From: Nitrosomonadales bacterium
Lineage (GTDB): Bacteria > Pseudomonadota > Gammaproteobacteria > Burkholderiales > Gallionellaceae
Reading direction: 5' to 3'
DNA: 43,921 nt
NCBI GenBank assembly: GCA_016218475.1
Contig: JACREB010000009.1
Coordinates: 1 to 43,921, forward strand
Position 1 is the first letter of the stretch, and each line of letters begins with the position of its first letter. Under the pieces are notes generated by a model. That model worked only from the letters and a program-made list of their open reading frames with translations, made no database searches and had not been told where the DNA came from. This document shows positions 22,489 through 33,283 of this stretch, piece by piece. Made by a program: the position numbers and the translations under genes.

Positions 22489-23213
22489 GCCTGTTCTCCA
22501 ATTTCTTTATTGATGTCTAGTAAGGCCTGCAAAGGGTTCGCCGCCCGGGTGATCGGGCGACCGATCACCAGATAGCTCGCGCCGGCTTGCAGCGCGGCAA
22601 GCGGCGTCATCACCCGCGACTGGTCATCCGGGTGCCCGGCCAAAAGTTTTCCTGCGAGGCTCGCCTGCGCCGGGCGGATGCCCGGCGTCACCAGGCAGAA
22701 CCCGTCGCCGCATTCACGGCGCAACAGCGCCGCTTCCTGCGCAGAACACACCACACCATCCAAACCACATTCGCGAGCAAGTTTCGCCAGGCGCAGCACC
22801 ATCTCGGCGGGCGTGGCATTGATGCCGATGTCGGCAAGGTCTCCCTGCGCCATGCTGGTGAGCATCGTCACGGCGATCAGTTTGGGCCGCTGTGCGCTGC
22901 TGGCAATCGCCTCGTGCGCTGCTTCCAGCATCTTGCGCCCGCCGAGCGCATGCACGTTGACCATCCATACCCCGAGACTGGCGGCAACTTTGCAAGCCTG
23001 CGCGGCAGTGTTGGGAATGTCGTGGAATTTCAGGTCAAGAAAAATCTCGAAACCGCGCTGTTGTAACTGCTCGATCAACTTTGGCCCGGCAGCGGTGAAC
23101 AATTCCTTGCCGACTTTCAGGCGGCATAGTGCAGGTTGCAGCCGGTCGGCCAGCGCCAGCGCCGGGGCGGCGGCGGGGTAATCCAGCGCGATAATGATTT
23201 TCGGGTCGTTCAT
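22485..23213 (-). CDS. pyrF: Orotidine 5'-phosphate decarboxylase
   Basis: [20 protein letters not shown]...[13 protein letters not shown]...[14 protein letters not shown]; start at MNDPK. Confidence 0.95.
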   Translation of the reverse strand: MNDPKIIIALDYPAAAPALALADRLQPALCRLKVGKELFTAAGPKLIEQLQQRGFEIFLDLKFHDIPNTAAQACKVAASLGVWMVNVHALGGRKMLEAAHEAIASSAQRPKLIAVTMLTSMAQGDLADIGINATPAEMVLRLAKLARECGLDGVVCSAQEAALLRRECGDGFCLVTPGIRPAQASLAGKLLAGHPDDQSRVMTPLAALQAGASYLVIGRPITRAANPLQALLDINKEIGEQA

Positions 23214-24388
23214 AAAGGGGTGCCGGTCTCTTCGCTGCGGCGCGGCGGGTAGCTGTCCCAAGCCTGGCAGGCCGGGCAATGCCAGTAGAACTGGCGCGCC
23301 TTGAAGCCGCAATGGGCGCAGTGGTACATCGCCAGGTTGCGCGTGCGCTTATGCACCAGATCTTTCACCATCTCGATATCGGCGCGCCTGTCCATCGGCA
23401 CTTCCAGCAACCGCGCTTCGAGCAATTTATCCAGCCCAAGCAGGCTCGGGTTACGCTGCAACTCGTCGCGCACCAATTTGTAGGCTGCGCCCGATCCTTC
23501 ATTTTTCAGCACACCATCGAACACCACATTCATCAAATCCAAAGAGTGGTATTTGTCCAGGTATTCGCGCAACAGGGCAATGCCATCCACTTCTCGATCA
23601 AGGCTGCGATACGCATTCAGCAAGCGTTCCGCCACCAGCGGCAGATATTGTGCATCCTGCGCCTCGATGTTTTCCCAGATGGCGATGGCTTCCTCAAGCT
23701 TACCCTCGCCGGAAGCCAAATCGCCCAGCATCATCGTGGCACGCACCGCCTTCGGATAAACCGCCAACGCCTGTTGCAGATGTCCGCGCGCTGCGGCCGG
23801 GTCGCCGCCCTTGATTTCCTCGCTTGCCAGCTCGCAATAAAAAAACGCGGCCTGCTTGCTGTACGACTGCTCGCCGGATACAGCCGTCAGGCGTTGTGCC
23901 ACCTCGATCGCCTTGAGCCAGTCATGCTCCTTTTGGAACAGCTCCAGCAAAAATTCCAGCGCAGGTTTGGCATATGGAGTATTTCCCAGTTCGCGGAACA
24001 GGCTCTCGGCACGATCCAGAATTCCGGCTTTCAAGTAATCCTGCGCCAACTCGAATATCGCCTGCTGGCGCTTGTTGTCATCCAGGTCTGCCCTGTCCAC
24101 CAGATTGTGGTGCATGCGCAAGGCGCGATCCACTTCACCGCGCCGCCGGAACAAACTGCCCAGCGCAAAGTGCAGCTCGACCGTTTGCGGGTCAACCTTG
24201 ACCACTTCGATGAACGCTTCGATGGCCTTGTCCTGCTGCTCGTTGAGCAGGAAGTTCAACCCCTGGAAGTACGACTGCGGCAACGCGCTCGATTCGGAGA
24301 GCAATTCCTTGATATCGGTGCGCGCAGCCAGCCATCCCATGCCGAAGAACAGCGGGAAGATCAGCAGCATCCAGGGCTCAAATTCCAT
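23210..24388 (-). CDS. lapB: Lipopolysaccharide assembly protein LapB (TPR protein)
   Basis: TPR-rich; [52 protein letters not shown]-terminal rubredoxin-like [28 protein letters not shown]. Confidence 0.95.
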   Translation of the reverse strand: MEFEPWMLLIFPLFFGMGWLAARTDIKELLSESSALPQSYFQGLNFLLNEQQDKAIEAFIEVVKVDPQTVELHFALGSLFRRRGEVDRALRMHHNLVDRADLDDNKRQQAIFELAQDYLKAGILDRAESLFRELGNTPYAKPALEFLLELFQKEHDWLKAIEVAQRLTAVSGEQSYSKQAAFFYCELASEEIKGGDPAAARGHLQQALAVYPKAVRATMMLGDLASGEGKLEEAIAIWENIEAQDAQYLPLVAERLLNAYRSLDREVDGIALLREYLDKYHSLDLMNVVFDGVLKNEGSGAAYKLVRDELQRNPSLLGLDKLLEARLLEVPMDRRADIEMVKDLVHKRTRNLAMYHCAHCGFKARQFYWHCPACQAWDSYPPRRSEETGTPL

Positions 24389-24610
24389 TTGGTATCTTCA
24401 TAAATCCATTTGACGGGCGAATCCACCCGCAAGGAGTAGGCCGACGGGTTCCCCGCTGCCGTGCAGCGACCCTCTCGCTCGCGGCGTCGCACGCGCGCTC
24501 ATTCCTCGTCTATCAATCGCGATATGTGGCTCCGACATAACCTGAAGGTGAGTCTTCGCCGAAACTCACTTCGCTCGTTTTCTCGTCATTCGCACAGCCC
24601 CCACCTCAAT

Positions 24611-24665
24611 CCTCCCCCACTACGTGGGGGAGGAGGCGATCGTTCCTTCCCCCTCTGGGGGAAGG
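24611..24665. repeat. Two adjacent GC-rich perfect hairpins
   Basis: CCTCCCCCAC-TAC-GTGGGGGAGG (24611-24633) and CCTTCCCCC-TCT-GGGGGAAGG (24645-24665). Confidence 0.85.
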
Positions 24666-24838
24666 TTAGGATGAGGGTTGGCGGCTCCTTGCGGTGCCCG
24701 CGCGACACGGTGGGGCGCAGCCCTCCGGTGCGGGAGCGCGGAGCAGCAGGCCTGCCCGCCCCGGATGCTTCGCATCGCCGTGTCCGGCCTGCCACCCCAC
24801 AAAATGTATTCTAAAGATGCCAAAATACCGAAAATCCA

Positions 24839-25135
24839 TCAGGAGGGTTGAATTGGTAATTGCTGCGTCTCGCCGACGCCGGCGAGTTTATTCTTGACCC
24901 GGATATCGCGTTTCAGACGCGCGATTTCACGGCGCTGTTGCAGCACATTGGCGAGCATCGCGAGTACGCCAACCGCCGCACCGGCGGCAAAAAATATCAG
25001 CAGTGCGATAACCAACGATGACTGCCACTCATAGCCGAAAAAATAGCGTAACGTGACCGGCTGGTCATTCTTGACCGCAAATCCGAGCAATGCGATGAAC
25101 AATGCTACTCGCAAAACCCAATTAAGATAACGCAT
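24839..25135 (-). CDS. lapA: LapA domain-containing inner membrane protein
   Basis: MRYLNWVLRVALFIALLGFAVKNDQPVTLRYFFGYEWQSSLVIALLIFFAAGAAVGVLAML; next to lapB. Confidence 0.88.
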   Translation of the reverse strand: MRYLNWVLRVALFIALLGFAVKNDQPVTLRYFFGYEWQSSLVIALLIFFAAGAAVGVLAMLANVLQQRREIARLKRDIRVKNKLAGVGETQQLPIQPS

Positions 25136-25251
25136 GGCTCACCCCGATAAAAACAACTGCAACAATAACATAAAGAGAGCCCCTAAAAAAATGGCGGCAA
25201 TACCTTGCGATATGCCGCCACTTGAACTGCATCAAAGCCGGAACCAAACCT

Positions 25252-25530
25252 CTACCCGCAGACCCGTTCCCTCAATTCCTTGCCCGCCTTGAAATGCGGC
25301 ACATATTTGGCCGGTACTTTCACCTTGTCACCGGTCTTGGGGTTGCGTCCCTGACGCGGCGGGCGGTAATTCAGGCCAAAACTGCCGAAGCCGCGAATCT
25401 CGACACGCCCCCCACCCGACAGTGTGGAAGACAATGTGTCCAGAAGCACTTTAACGGCAAGCTCGGCATCCTTGGCTTGCAGTTGCGGATGCATCTCGGC
25501 GAGTCTGGCAATCAAATCGGAACGTGTCAT
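25252..25530 (-). CDS. ihfB: Integration host factor subunit beta
   Basis: [70 protein letters not shown]. Confidence 0.95.
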   Translation of the reverse strand: MTRSDLIARLAEMHPQLQAKDAELAVKVLLDTLSSTLSGGGRVEIRGFGSFGLNYRPPRQGRNPKTGDKVKVPAKYVPHFKAGKELRERVCG

Positions 25531-25549
25531 GGTAGTGGCCTCGGGTTTA

Positions 25550-27265
25550 TTATACTTCAGCTTTGTTGCCACTCATCTTGGCCTTCAGCAATGCGCCCAG
25601 ATTGGTGGTGCCGGCATTGGATGTGGTTTCGGCGGAGAACTTCTGCATCGCAACGGATTCTTCTGCTTTATTGAGCGCCTTGATCGACAGGTTGATACCG
25701 CGATTCTTTCGGTCCACGTTGATGATGACAGCGGTCACGCTATCGCCTTCCTTGAGGTGATTGCGAATATCTTCCACGCGGTCGGCAGACACTTCGGAAG
25801 CCTTCAGGTAGGCCTCCACATCGCCTTCCAGCGCAATCGTCGCGCCCTTCGCATCCAGTGATTTCACCTTGCCGGTGACCACCGCGCCTTTTTCATGGCT
25901 GGCGGCAAAACCGCCGAACGGGTCGCCTTCCATCTGCTTGATGCCGAGGGAGATACGCTCGCGTTCCACATCGATCGCCAATACCACTGCCTCGACTTCG
26001 TCGCCTTTCTTGTAGCTGCGCACCGCCTCTTCGCCTGGCTGGCTCCATGACAGGTCGGACAAATGCACCAAACCGTCGATACCGCCATCCAGGCCGATGA
26101 ACACGCCGAAATCGGTGATGGACTTGATCTGTCCTTTCACCTTATCGCCCTTCTTGTGGTTGATCGCAAAATCGTCCCAGGGATTCGATTGGCATTGCTT
26201 CATGCCCAGAGAAATGCGGCGGCGCGCTTCATCGATTTCCAGGATCATCACTTCCACTTCGTCGCCCAGGCTCACCACCTTGGAAGGATGAACATTCTTG
26301 TTGGTCCAGTCCATTTCGGAAACGTGTACCAGCCCTTCGATGCCCTGCTCGATTTCCACGAACGAGCCGTAATCGGTCAGGTTGGTCACCTTGCCGAACA
26401 TGCGTGTACCTTGCGGGTAGCGTCGTGCCAGGCCGTTCCAGGGATCTTCGCCCATTTGCTTGATACCCAGCGAAACGCGGTTTTTCTCCTGATCGAACTT
26501 CAATATTTTGGCTTCGACTTCGTCGCCGACGGTCAACACTTCGGAAGGATGCTTCACGCGGCGCCATGCCAGGTCGGTGATGTGCAGCAAACCATCGATG
26601 CCGCCCAGATCGACGAATGCGCCGTAGTCGGTGATGTTCTTGACCACGCCCTTGACGATTGCGCCTTCCTTGAGATTTTCCATGGTAGCCTCACGGTCGG
26701 CGCCCATGCTGGCTTCCAGCACGGCGCGGCGGGAAACCACCACGTTGTTGCGTTTGCGGTCCAGCTTGATGACCTTCAGTTCCATGGTCTTGTTTTCGTA
26801 AGGCGCGGTGTCCTTGACCGGACGGATATCCACCAGCGAACCGGGTAGGAACGCGCGGATACCGTTGACCATCGCGGTCAAACCTCCTTTGACCTTGCCG
26901 CTGACAAAACCTTCCACGATCCGGCCTTCTTCCATGGCCAGCTCAAGATCGTGCCATGCTGCCAGACGCTTGGCTTTTTCGCGCGACAGCTTGGTCTCTC
27001 CATAGCCGTTTTCCAGCGCCTCGATCGCGACGGTGACAAAATCGCCCGCCTTGACTTCCAGTTCACCTTGGGCGTTGAGGAATTCCTCAATCGCGATCAA
27101 ACTTTCGGACTTGAGTCCGGCATTCACGACCACCATGTTGTGGTCGACACGCACGACTTGTGCGGTAATCAGTTCACCGGCGCGCATTTCCTTGCGCGTC
27201 AAACTTTCTTCAAACATTGCTGCAAAACTATCGGGGTCTCGTACTGCGGCTGCGGTTGAGTTCAT
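25550..27265 (-). CDS. rpsA: 30S ribosomal protein S1
   Basis: Multiple S1 repeats ([44 protein letters not shown]). Confidence 0.97.
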   Translation of the reverse strand: MNSTAAAVRDPDSFAAMFEESLTRKEMRAGELITAQVVRVDHNMVVVNAGLKSESLIAIEEFLNAQGELEVKAGDFVTVAIEALENGYGETKLSREKAKRLAAWHDLELAMEEGRIVEGFVSGKVKGGLTAMVNGIRAFLPGSLVDIRPVKDTAPYENKTMELKVIKLDRKRNNVVVSRRAVLEASMGADREATMENLKEGAIVKGVVKNITDYGAFVDLGGIDGLLHITDLAWRRVKHPSEVLTVGDEVEAKILKFDQEKNRVSLGIKQMGEDPWNGLARRYPQGTRMFGKVTNLTDYGSFVEIEQGIEGLVHVSEMDWTNKNVHPSKVVSLGDEVEVMILEIDEARRRISLGMKQCQSNPWDDFAINHKKGDKVKGQIKSITDFGVFIGLDGGIDGLVHLSDLSWSQPGEEAVRSYKKGDEVEAVVLAIDVERERISLGIKQMEGDPFGGFAASHEKGAVVTGKVKSLDAKGATIALEGDVEAYLKASEVSADRVEDIRNHLKEGDSVTAVIINVDRKNRGINLSIKALNKAEESVAMQKFSAETTSNAGTTNLGALLKAKMSGNKAEV

Positions 27266-27343
27266 CGGATATACCCAAGATTAATACCGTTTGCACGGCG
27301 GTTAGTTAAATAATCCGCACCCTTGAGAGTGGCGCGGAACCTT

Positions 27344-27488
27344 AGAAGCTGTCTTAAAAATTGCTGCGGAGGGCGTCTGCGGCGTTGCGCGGTACTCGAA
27401 ATCCTCATGTACTTCTGTGTACATTCCGGTTTCTGCGTTCCGTGCGCCTTGCATCCCTCCCTCCTCGCTAATTTTTAAGACAGCTTCT
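27344..27488. repeat. Element C, MITE-like, 145 bp
   Basis: Perfect 19-bp TIRs AGAAGCTGTCTTAAAAATT (27344-27362) / AATTTTTAAGACAGCTTCT (27470-27488), between aroA-cmk and rpsA. Confidence 0.9.
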
Positions 27489-29452
27489 TACTTCTGCGGG
27501 TAGCGCATCAGCACTTCCTGTACCGCCTGCTCGATGTTCAGAGCGGTGGTGTCCAGCAGGCTTGCACCCGTTGCCTGTTGCAGGGGAGCCACACTACGCC
27601 GGGTGTCCCGTTCGTCGCGCGCCTGTATATCCTGCAAAAGGGCGGTGATATTAGCATCCATTCCTTTTTCTTTCAACTGCTTATATCGGCGTTCGGCGCG
27701 CGCCCCGGTGCTGGCGGTCAAAAAGATTTTCAACGCCGCATCGGGAAACACCACCGAAGCCATGTCGCGCCCGTCCGCCACCAGCCCCGGCGCGCGGCGG
27801 AAGGCGTGCTGCTTGCTCGACAACGCGGTGCGCACCCTGGGCAGCGCCGCCACTTTGGAGGCCGCCGTCGCGCATTGCTCGCCGCGCACCTCATCGCCAA
27901 CCAATACGCCGTCCAGCCAAATCTGTTCGCCCTCGAAGCGGATATCCATGCGTGCGGCCAATGCCGCCAGGCCCGCTTCATCGTCCAGCGCCACGCCGCG
28001 CTGCTGTGCGGCCAGCGCCAGCAGGCGATACAGCGCGCCGCTGTCGAGATAGTGGTAGCCGAGTTTGGCGGCGACGCGCTGCGCCACCGTGCCCTTGCCG
28101 GAAGCCGACGGGCCGTCGATCGCGATCACCGGCACGGCCTGCGTCACGCTGGCGAATGCCGCGAAATAATCCGGGAAGGTCTTGGCGACACAACCCGGGT
28201 CATTGATGCGCATCCCCTCCGCGCCAAACGCGGCGAGCGAAAAACACATCGCCATGCGGTGGTCGTCGTAGGTGTCGATGCCGGAGCGGGTAGCCTGTAG
28301 CGGGTAGCCTGTAGCAGGTGGTGTGATGCGGATAAAGTCCGCGCCTTCTTCCACCGTCGCGCCGAGCTTGCGCAGCTCTGTCGCCATCGCCGCGATGCGG
28401 TCGGTTTCCTTGACGCGCCAGCTCGCGATGTTGCGCAGTGTGGTCGTACCGTCGGCAAATAAAGCCACGACCGCCAGCGTCATCGCCGCGTCGGGAATAT
28501 GGTTGCAATCCAGATCGATCGCTTTCAACTTGCCGCCCGCTGGCGCACGCGCCTCCATCCAGTTCGGCCCCTGCTTTATTTGCGCGCCCATCAAAACCAG
28601 CGCGTCGGCAAAGCGCACATCGCCCTGAATGCTGTCGCTGCCCACACCCTCGATGCGCACCGGCCCGCCGCCGATCGCGCCCGCCGCGAGGAAATACGAA
28701 GCCGACGAGGCATCGCCCTCGACATATATCTTTCCCGGAGATGAGTAATGGCTGTCAGCACCAATGGCAAATCTGTTCCAGCCTTCTTGATGCACAGCCA
28801 CACCGAAGCGTCTCATCATCGCCAGCGTGATTCCGATGTACGGTTTGGAGATCAGCTCACCGACCACATTCACCGTTACTGATCGGCCTAATAGTGGCAA
28901 TGCCATCAATAGCGCGGTGAGGAACTGGCTGGAAACGTCGCCGCGTACGCTAACGCTTGACCAATTCTCATTACTTGCGGTGGGTGAATAAATTTCCAGC
29001 GGTGGAAAACCTTCATTGCCCGGATAGTCGATGTTCGCGCCCAATGTGCGCAACGCATCCACCAGATCGCCGATCGGCCGCTCGTGCATGCGCGCCACGC
29101 CGGACAGTTTGTAATGCCCGCCGGACAAGGCCAGCACCGCAGTCAGCGGACGAAATGCGGTACCCGCATTGCCCAGAAACAATTCCGCGTCCTTGACCGG
29201 GAAGTTGCCGCCGCAACCGGTCACGCGGAACACATGCTTATCCAGTTGTTCCACCCCGACGCCCAGTGTGCGCAAGCCATCCAGCATGCGCCCGGTATCG
29301 TCCGACAGCAGCACATCGCGTACCTCGGTCGCACCTTCGGACAGCGCAGCCAGCAACAGCACACGGTTGGAAATACTCTTTGAGCCTGGCAACGTGATCG
29401 TGCCGCGCGCGCTGAGCATAGGTGGGAGGTCGATAAAATTTTCGGATGCCAT
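27488..29452 (-). CDS. aroA-cmk: Fused 3-phosphoshikimate 1-carboxyvinyltransferase / cytidylate kinase
   Basis: EPSP synthase [24 protein letters not shown]...[15 protein letters not shown], then cytidylate kinase [35 protein letters not shown] in one 654-aa ORF. Confidence 0.94.
   Translation of the reverse strand: MASENFIDLPPMLSARGTITLPGSKSISNRVLLLAALSEGATEVRDVLLSDDTGRMLDGLRTLGVGVEQLDKHVFRVTGCGGNFPVKDAELFLGNAGTAFRPLTAVLALSGGHYKLSGVARMHERPIGDLVDALRTLGANIDYPGNEGFPPLEIYSPTASNENWSSVSVRGDVSSQFLTALLMALPLLGRSVTVNVVGELISKPYIGITLAMMRRFGVAVHQEGWNRFAIGADSHYSSPGKIYVEGDASSASYFLAAGAIGGGPVRIEGVGSDSIQGDVRFADALVLMGAQIKQGPNWMEARAPAGGKLKAIDLDCNHIPDAAMTLAVVALFADGTTTLRNIASWRVKETDRIAAMATELRKLGATVEEGADFIRITPPATGYPLQATRSGIDTYDDHRMAMCFSLAAFGAEGMRINDPGCVAKTFPDYFAAFASVTQAVPVIAIDGPSASGKGTVAQRVAAKLGYHYLDSGALYRLLALAAQQRGVALDDEAGLAALAARMDIRFEGEQIWLDGVLVGDEVRGEQCATAASKVAALPRVRTALSSKQHAFRRAPGLVADGRDMASVVFPDAALKIFLTASTGARAERRYKQLKEKGMDANITALLQDIQARDERDTRRSVAPLQQATGASLLDTTALNIEQAVQEVLMRYPQK
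28286..28317. repeat. 14-bp tandem repeat (GCGGGTAGCCTGTA x2 plus partial) inside aroA
   Basis: GCGGGTAGCCTGTA GCGGGTAGCCTGTA GCAGGT read directly. Confidence 0.85.
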
Positions 29453-29583
29453 TGCGGTTGAACCGGGTAGCGATTTTGTGAGGGCGAGATAATACCGCAG
29501 AGGGGAATGGTATGCATGGTTTGCAGTGGTGGCACTGCGATAAAGGCCGTTCGCCCTGATGTATCGAAGGGTGTGGTGTGCAG

Positions 29584-29610
29584 GTTGGGTCGAGCGTAGC
29601 GATACCCAAC
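29584..29610. repeat. Small palindrome GTTGGGT...ACCCAAC
   Basis: GTTGGGTCGAGCGTAGCGATACCCAAC; resembles the repeat at 31840. Confidence 0.55.
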
Positions 29611-29635
29611 AATCAAATCAACACTGCGGGCACAC

Positions 29636-29665
29636 AATAAGAAAGCCCCACCTTGCGGTAGGGCT
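29636..29665 (-). terminator. Putative terminator downstream of rpmA
   Basis: Minus strand AGCCCTACC-GCAA-GGTGGGGCT hairpin then TTTCTTATT. Confidence 0.7.
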
Positions 29666-29735
29666 GACTTGCACCAGTTGGGGCGGCAACTATTCTTTAT
29701 TCATAACCGGTCACCCTCTTTGGGAGGGAATGTGG

Positions 29736-29996
29736 TCAGGAGGCAGCTACGATGGAAACCGTCCTGCGCTGCTGCGCGCCCTTGATGGCGAACACTACTT
29801 TGCCGGTGATCTTGGCAAACAGCGTGTGATCCTTGCCCATGCCGACGTTGTCGCCGGGGTGGAATTCGGTGCCGCGCTGACGCACGATGATGCTGCCCGC
29901 ATTGATCAATTCGCCGCCATAGCTCTTGATGCCGAGGCGTTTTGAGTGTGAGTCGCGTCCGTTACTGGTACTGCCGCCGCCTTTTTTTGATGCCAT
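29736..29996 (-). CDS. rpmA: 50S ribosomal protein L27
   Basis: [61 protein letters not shown]. Confidence 0.98.
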   Translation of the reverse strand: MASKKGGGSTSNGRDSHSKRLGIKSYGGELINAGSIIVRQRGTEFHPGDNVGMGKDHTLFAKITGKVVFAIKGAQQRRTVSIVAAS

Positions 29997-30029
29997 GTTA
30001 TCTGCTCCTTACGGGAATTGCCCCCAGAA

Positions 30030-30341
30030 CTAGACCGAAATGCCGTCGATGCGGATTTCGGTGTAGTTCTGACGATGACCTTGATTCTTCTGGTAATGCT
30101 TGCGGCGGCGCATCTTGAAAATGCGCACCTTGTCGCCGCGACCGTGCGACACGATGGTCGCCTCGACGGTAGCGCCGGCCAGCAATGGCCTGCCTACGTT
30201 CAGCTTGTCGCCGTCGGCCACCATCAGCACCTTGTCCAGCACGATGGCGCTGCCCACGTCGCCGGGGATAATTTCAACTTTTAAAGTTTCACCGTTCGTA
30301 ACGCGATATTGCTTACCACCGGTTTTAATGACTGCGTACAT
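30030..30341 (-). CDS. rplU: 50S ribosomal protein L21
   Basis: [41 protein letters not shown]. Confidence 0.98.
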   Translation of the reverse strand: MYAVIKTGGKQYRVTNGETLKVEIIPGDVGSAIVLDKVLMVADGDKLNVGRPLLAGATVEATIVSHGRGDKVRIFKMRRRKHYQKNQGHRQNYTEIRIDGISV

Positions 30342-30394
30342 AACAACCTCGATAACTATTGTGGCTTTGGGGGGCGCTTTTTTGCAAGGCGCGG

Positions 30395-30422
30395 ATTATA
30401 CCCAAATATCGGGTTTCGTCAA
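30395..30422 (-). promoter_or_regulatory. Sigma70-type promoter of rplU-rpmA
   Basis: Minus strand TTGACG-16 bp-TATAAT, about 54 bp before the rplU start. Confidence 0.8.
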
Positions 30423-30504
30423 AAGCATTTTTTGCGCCGAATTGGCTCGATATGAAATTGCCAATAGTGTCATCGCCATGATGGGTTGCCGATCTGCGCC
30501 GCAC

Positions 30505-31743
30505 TCACCATGGCGCGGCTGACACGTCGCTCCACAACTCCTGAATGTCGCTGATGTGCCATTTGGCGGGGTCTTCGTGCGAGACTATCTTGTCTTTGCA
30601 TGCGGGATTCGACAAATCCAGTATCTCGTGAGTGATTCGTGTGTTGGATTTGATGGAAAAAAACACTTTTACCTTGGGGGTGAGCAGCGATTGTTCGGCT
30701 TGCCCGATGACCACGCCCAAGCGGTCGGATGACAACCTGACCATGGAGCCGACCGGGTAGATGCCCATGCTGCGCACAAAGGCCTCGAATATACGCCAGT
30801 CGAAATGGCCGTGGCTCCATTCGGCCATTTTCCTGATGGACTGGGCCGGTTCCCAGCCGTTCTTGTAGGCGCGGATGGAAGAGATCGCATCGTACACATC
30901 GCACACCGCGCCCATCTTGGCATACATGTCTATTTTTCCGTCGGCGAGCTTGTCCGGATAGCCACTGCCATCCACTTTCTCGTGATGGCGCAGGCAGACA
31001 TGCCGCGCGATATCGCTTATTCCCTTGCTTTCCAGCAAGATGATGTGCCCGTCGATGGGGTGGTTTTTCATCACCTGGAATTCGGCTTCGGTCAACTTGC
31101 CGGGCTTGTTGATGATCTCCGGCGGGATCATCGTTTTGCCGATGTCGTGCATCAATCCGGCCATGCCGGCCTGGCGGGTCTGTTCTTCATCCAGGCCCAA
31201 CTGGCGTGCCAAGGCCACCATCAATGCGCATACTGCCACCGAGTGCATATAGGTGTAATTGTCCTTGTCTTTCAGGCGCGCCAGGCTGATCAACGCGCCG
31301 GGGTTGCGCGCTACCGAGGTGGTGATCTCCTCGACGATTGGCAGCGCGTCGCTGGCATTCAGCGCCTTGCCCATGCGCGCTTCCTTGAACATGAAGGTAA
31401 CCGCCTGTTTGGATTTGGCGCATATTTTGACGGCGCGCTCGGCTTCCTGGGTAATGTCGGCATGGCGCACTATTTTGTTGCCGGTATCGGCGCGAGCGAG
31501 CGCGCTGTCGACTTCTGCCGCTACCGCCTTTTCGCTCTTGCCGCCCTCCCCGCTCTCGACATCGAGTCCCTTGCCGGTGTCTATCCACACTTCCTTGATG
31601 CCGGTGGACAGGATTTCCTGCAGGTCTTCGGATTTATCCAGTATGAATGCGTTGCGCCAGAACGGGTGGTCGTACCACGAGCCGCAAAACTCGTGGATAT
31701 ACATGCCGATGCGGAGTTGCTTGACCGGGATGCGTTTTAACAT
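30505..31743 (-). CDS. HD-GYP domain protein (DUF3391 + HD-GYP)
   Basis: LMHDIGKTMIPPEIINKPGKLT and RHHEKVDGSGYP; N-terminal VKQLRIGMYIHEFCGSWYDHPFW. Confidence 0.93.
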   Translation of the reverse strand: MLKRIPVKQLRIGMYIHEFCGSWYDHPFWRNAFILDKSEDLQEILSTGIKEVWIDTGKGLDVESGEGGKSEKAVAAEVDSALARADTGNKIVRHADITQEAERAVKICAKSKQAVTFMFKEARMGKALNASDALPIVEEITTSVARNPGALISLARLKDKDNYTYMHSVAVCALMVALARQLGLDEEQTRQAGMAGLMHDIGKTMIPPEIINKPGKLTEAEFQVMKNHPIDGHIILLESKGISDIARHVCLRHHEKVDGSGYPDKLADGKIDMYAKMGAVCDVYDAISSIRAYKNGWEPAQSIRKMAEWSHGHFDWRIFEAFVRSMGIYPVGSMVRLSSDRLGVVIGQAEQSLLTPKVKVFFSIKSNTRITHEILDLSNPACKDKIVSHEDPAKWHISDIQELWSDVSAAPW

Positions 31744-31839
31744 GGACGATCCAATCTGCTGGTGGGATGGCGGATTCTAACCCAAAAGAATAACGGCACT
31801 GGACAGTGCTTGTACTGCTGTGTCGCAGTGGCATCGGTT

Positions 31840-31874
31840 TGTAGGTTGGCAAAGCGCAGCGTGCCCAACCTACA
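31840..31874. repeat. Small palindrome TGTAGGTTGG...CCAACCTACA
   Basis: TGTAGGTTGGCAAAGCGCAGCGTGCCCAACCTACA between the two HD-GYP genes. Confidence 0.75.
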
Positions 31875-31941
31875 GGAATACAGCGTCCTATTTTTAGCCC
31901 CGACTCTCATCTGGTCGGTTTGGTTAAAACTCGCGGCGCGC

Positions 31942-33189
31942 TTACCAGGGCGCGGCAGGCATATCGCTCCACAATTCCTGAATATCGCGTATGCCCCATT
32001 TTGTCGGCTCTTCGTGCGAAACGATCTTGTCCTTGCTGGCGGGTTTCGACAAGTCCAATATTTCAGGAGGAATCCGGGCATTCGACTTGATGGAAAAAAA
32101 TATTTTCACCACAGGGGAAAGAAGCGATTTTTCGGTTTGCTCCACGATCACCGCCAAGCGGTTGGACTCCAGTTTGACAAGCGAGCCGATCGGGTAAATG
32201 CCGATGCTTTTGACGAAGGCTTCGAAAATACGCTTGTCGAAATGGCCGTGGCTCCACTCCGCCATTTTCCTCAACGATTCGGTAGGCTCCCAGCCATTCT
32301 TGTAGGGGCGGTTGGATGTGATCGCGTCATACACGTCGCACACCGCACCCATTTTGGCATACAGGCTGATCTGTTCGCCCGCGAGCTTCTCCGGGTAGCC
32401 GCTGCCGTCCATTTTTTCGTGGTGGTGCAGGCAGACATCCAGCGCAACCTCGCTGATCCCCTTGCCTTCCAGCAGCATCTTGTGCCCCTGGCCGGGATGA
32501 TCCCTTACCGACTGGAATTCGGCATCGGTCAACTTGCCGGGCTTGTTGAGTATGCCGAGCGGGATCATCATCTTGCCCACATCGTGCAACAAACCGGCCA
32601 AGCCGGCCTGACGGGTTTGCGTTTCATCCAGGCTCAATTGCCGCGACAGGGAAACCATCAACGCGCACACCGCCACCGAGTGCATGTAGGTGTAATCGTC
32701 CTTGTCTTTCAGGCGCGCCAAACTGATCAGCGCGCCGGGGTTGCGCATCACCGAGGTGGAGATTTCCTCGACGATAGGCAGCGCATCTTCGGCATCCAGA
32801 GCCTTGCCCATGCGTGCCTCGTGAAACATCGAGGTGACGGCTTGCTTGGACTTGGCGCAAATCTTGACGGCGCGCGCCGCCTCTTGCGCGATATTGACAC
32901 GCTCCACCTTTTTGACGCTTTTATCGGCCCGCGCAAGCGTGGCTTCGACTTCTGCCGCAATTTCCTCTTCCGTCTCTCCTTCGTCCTCGTCGTTTTCAAT
33001 AGCGACGCCAAGACCTTTGGCGGTATCTATCCACACCTCCTTGATGCCGGTGCCCAGCAGGGTTTTCAAGTCCTTGGGGCTATCCAGCAGGAAAGCGCCG
33101 CGCCAGAACGGGTGATCTATCCACGAGCCGCAAAGCTCGTGTACGTGCATACCCAGGCGCAGTTGTTTGACGTGTATACGTACCAGCAT
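31942..33189 (-). CDS. HD-GYP domain protein (tandem paralog)
   Basis: LLHDVGKMMIPLGILNKPGKLT, HHHEKMDGSGYP; similar to 30505-31743 along its full length. Confidence 0.93.
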   Translation of the reverse strand: MLVRIHVKQLRLGMHVHELCGSWIDHPFWRGAFLLDSPKDLKTLLGTGIKEVWIDTAKGLGVAIENDEDEGETEEEIAAEVEATLARADKSVKKVERVNIAQEAARAVKICAKSKQAVTSMFHEARMGKALDAEDALPIVEEISTSVMRNPGALISLARLKDKDDYTYMHSVAVCALMVSLSRQLSLDETQTRQAGLAGLLHDVGKMMIPLGILNKPGKLTDAEFQSVRDHPGQGHKMLLEGKGISEVALDVCLHHHEKMDGSGYPEKLAGEQISLYAKMGAVCDVYDAITSNRPYKNGWEPTESLRKMAEWSHGHFDKRIFEAFVKSIGIYPIGSLVKLESNRLAVIVEQTEKSLLSPVVKIFFSIKSNARIPPEILDLSKPASKDKIVSHEEPTKWGIRDIQELWSDMPAAPW

Positions 33190-33283
33190 ATGAAGTTTTT
33201 GGAGCTAAGTTATTGGGTTTAACGACCGCATAAAAACCGGGGAAGCAATATACCAAAATTACTTGTAACTTATCTCTGAATAA

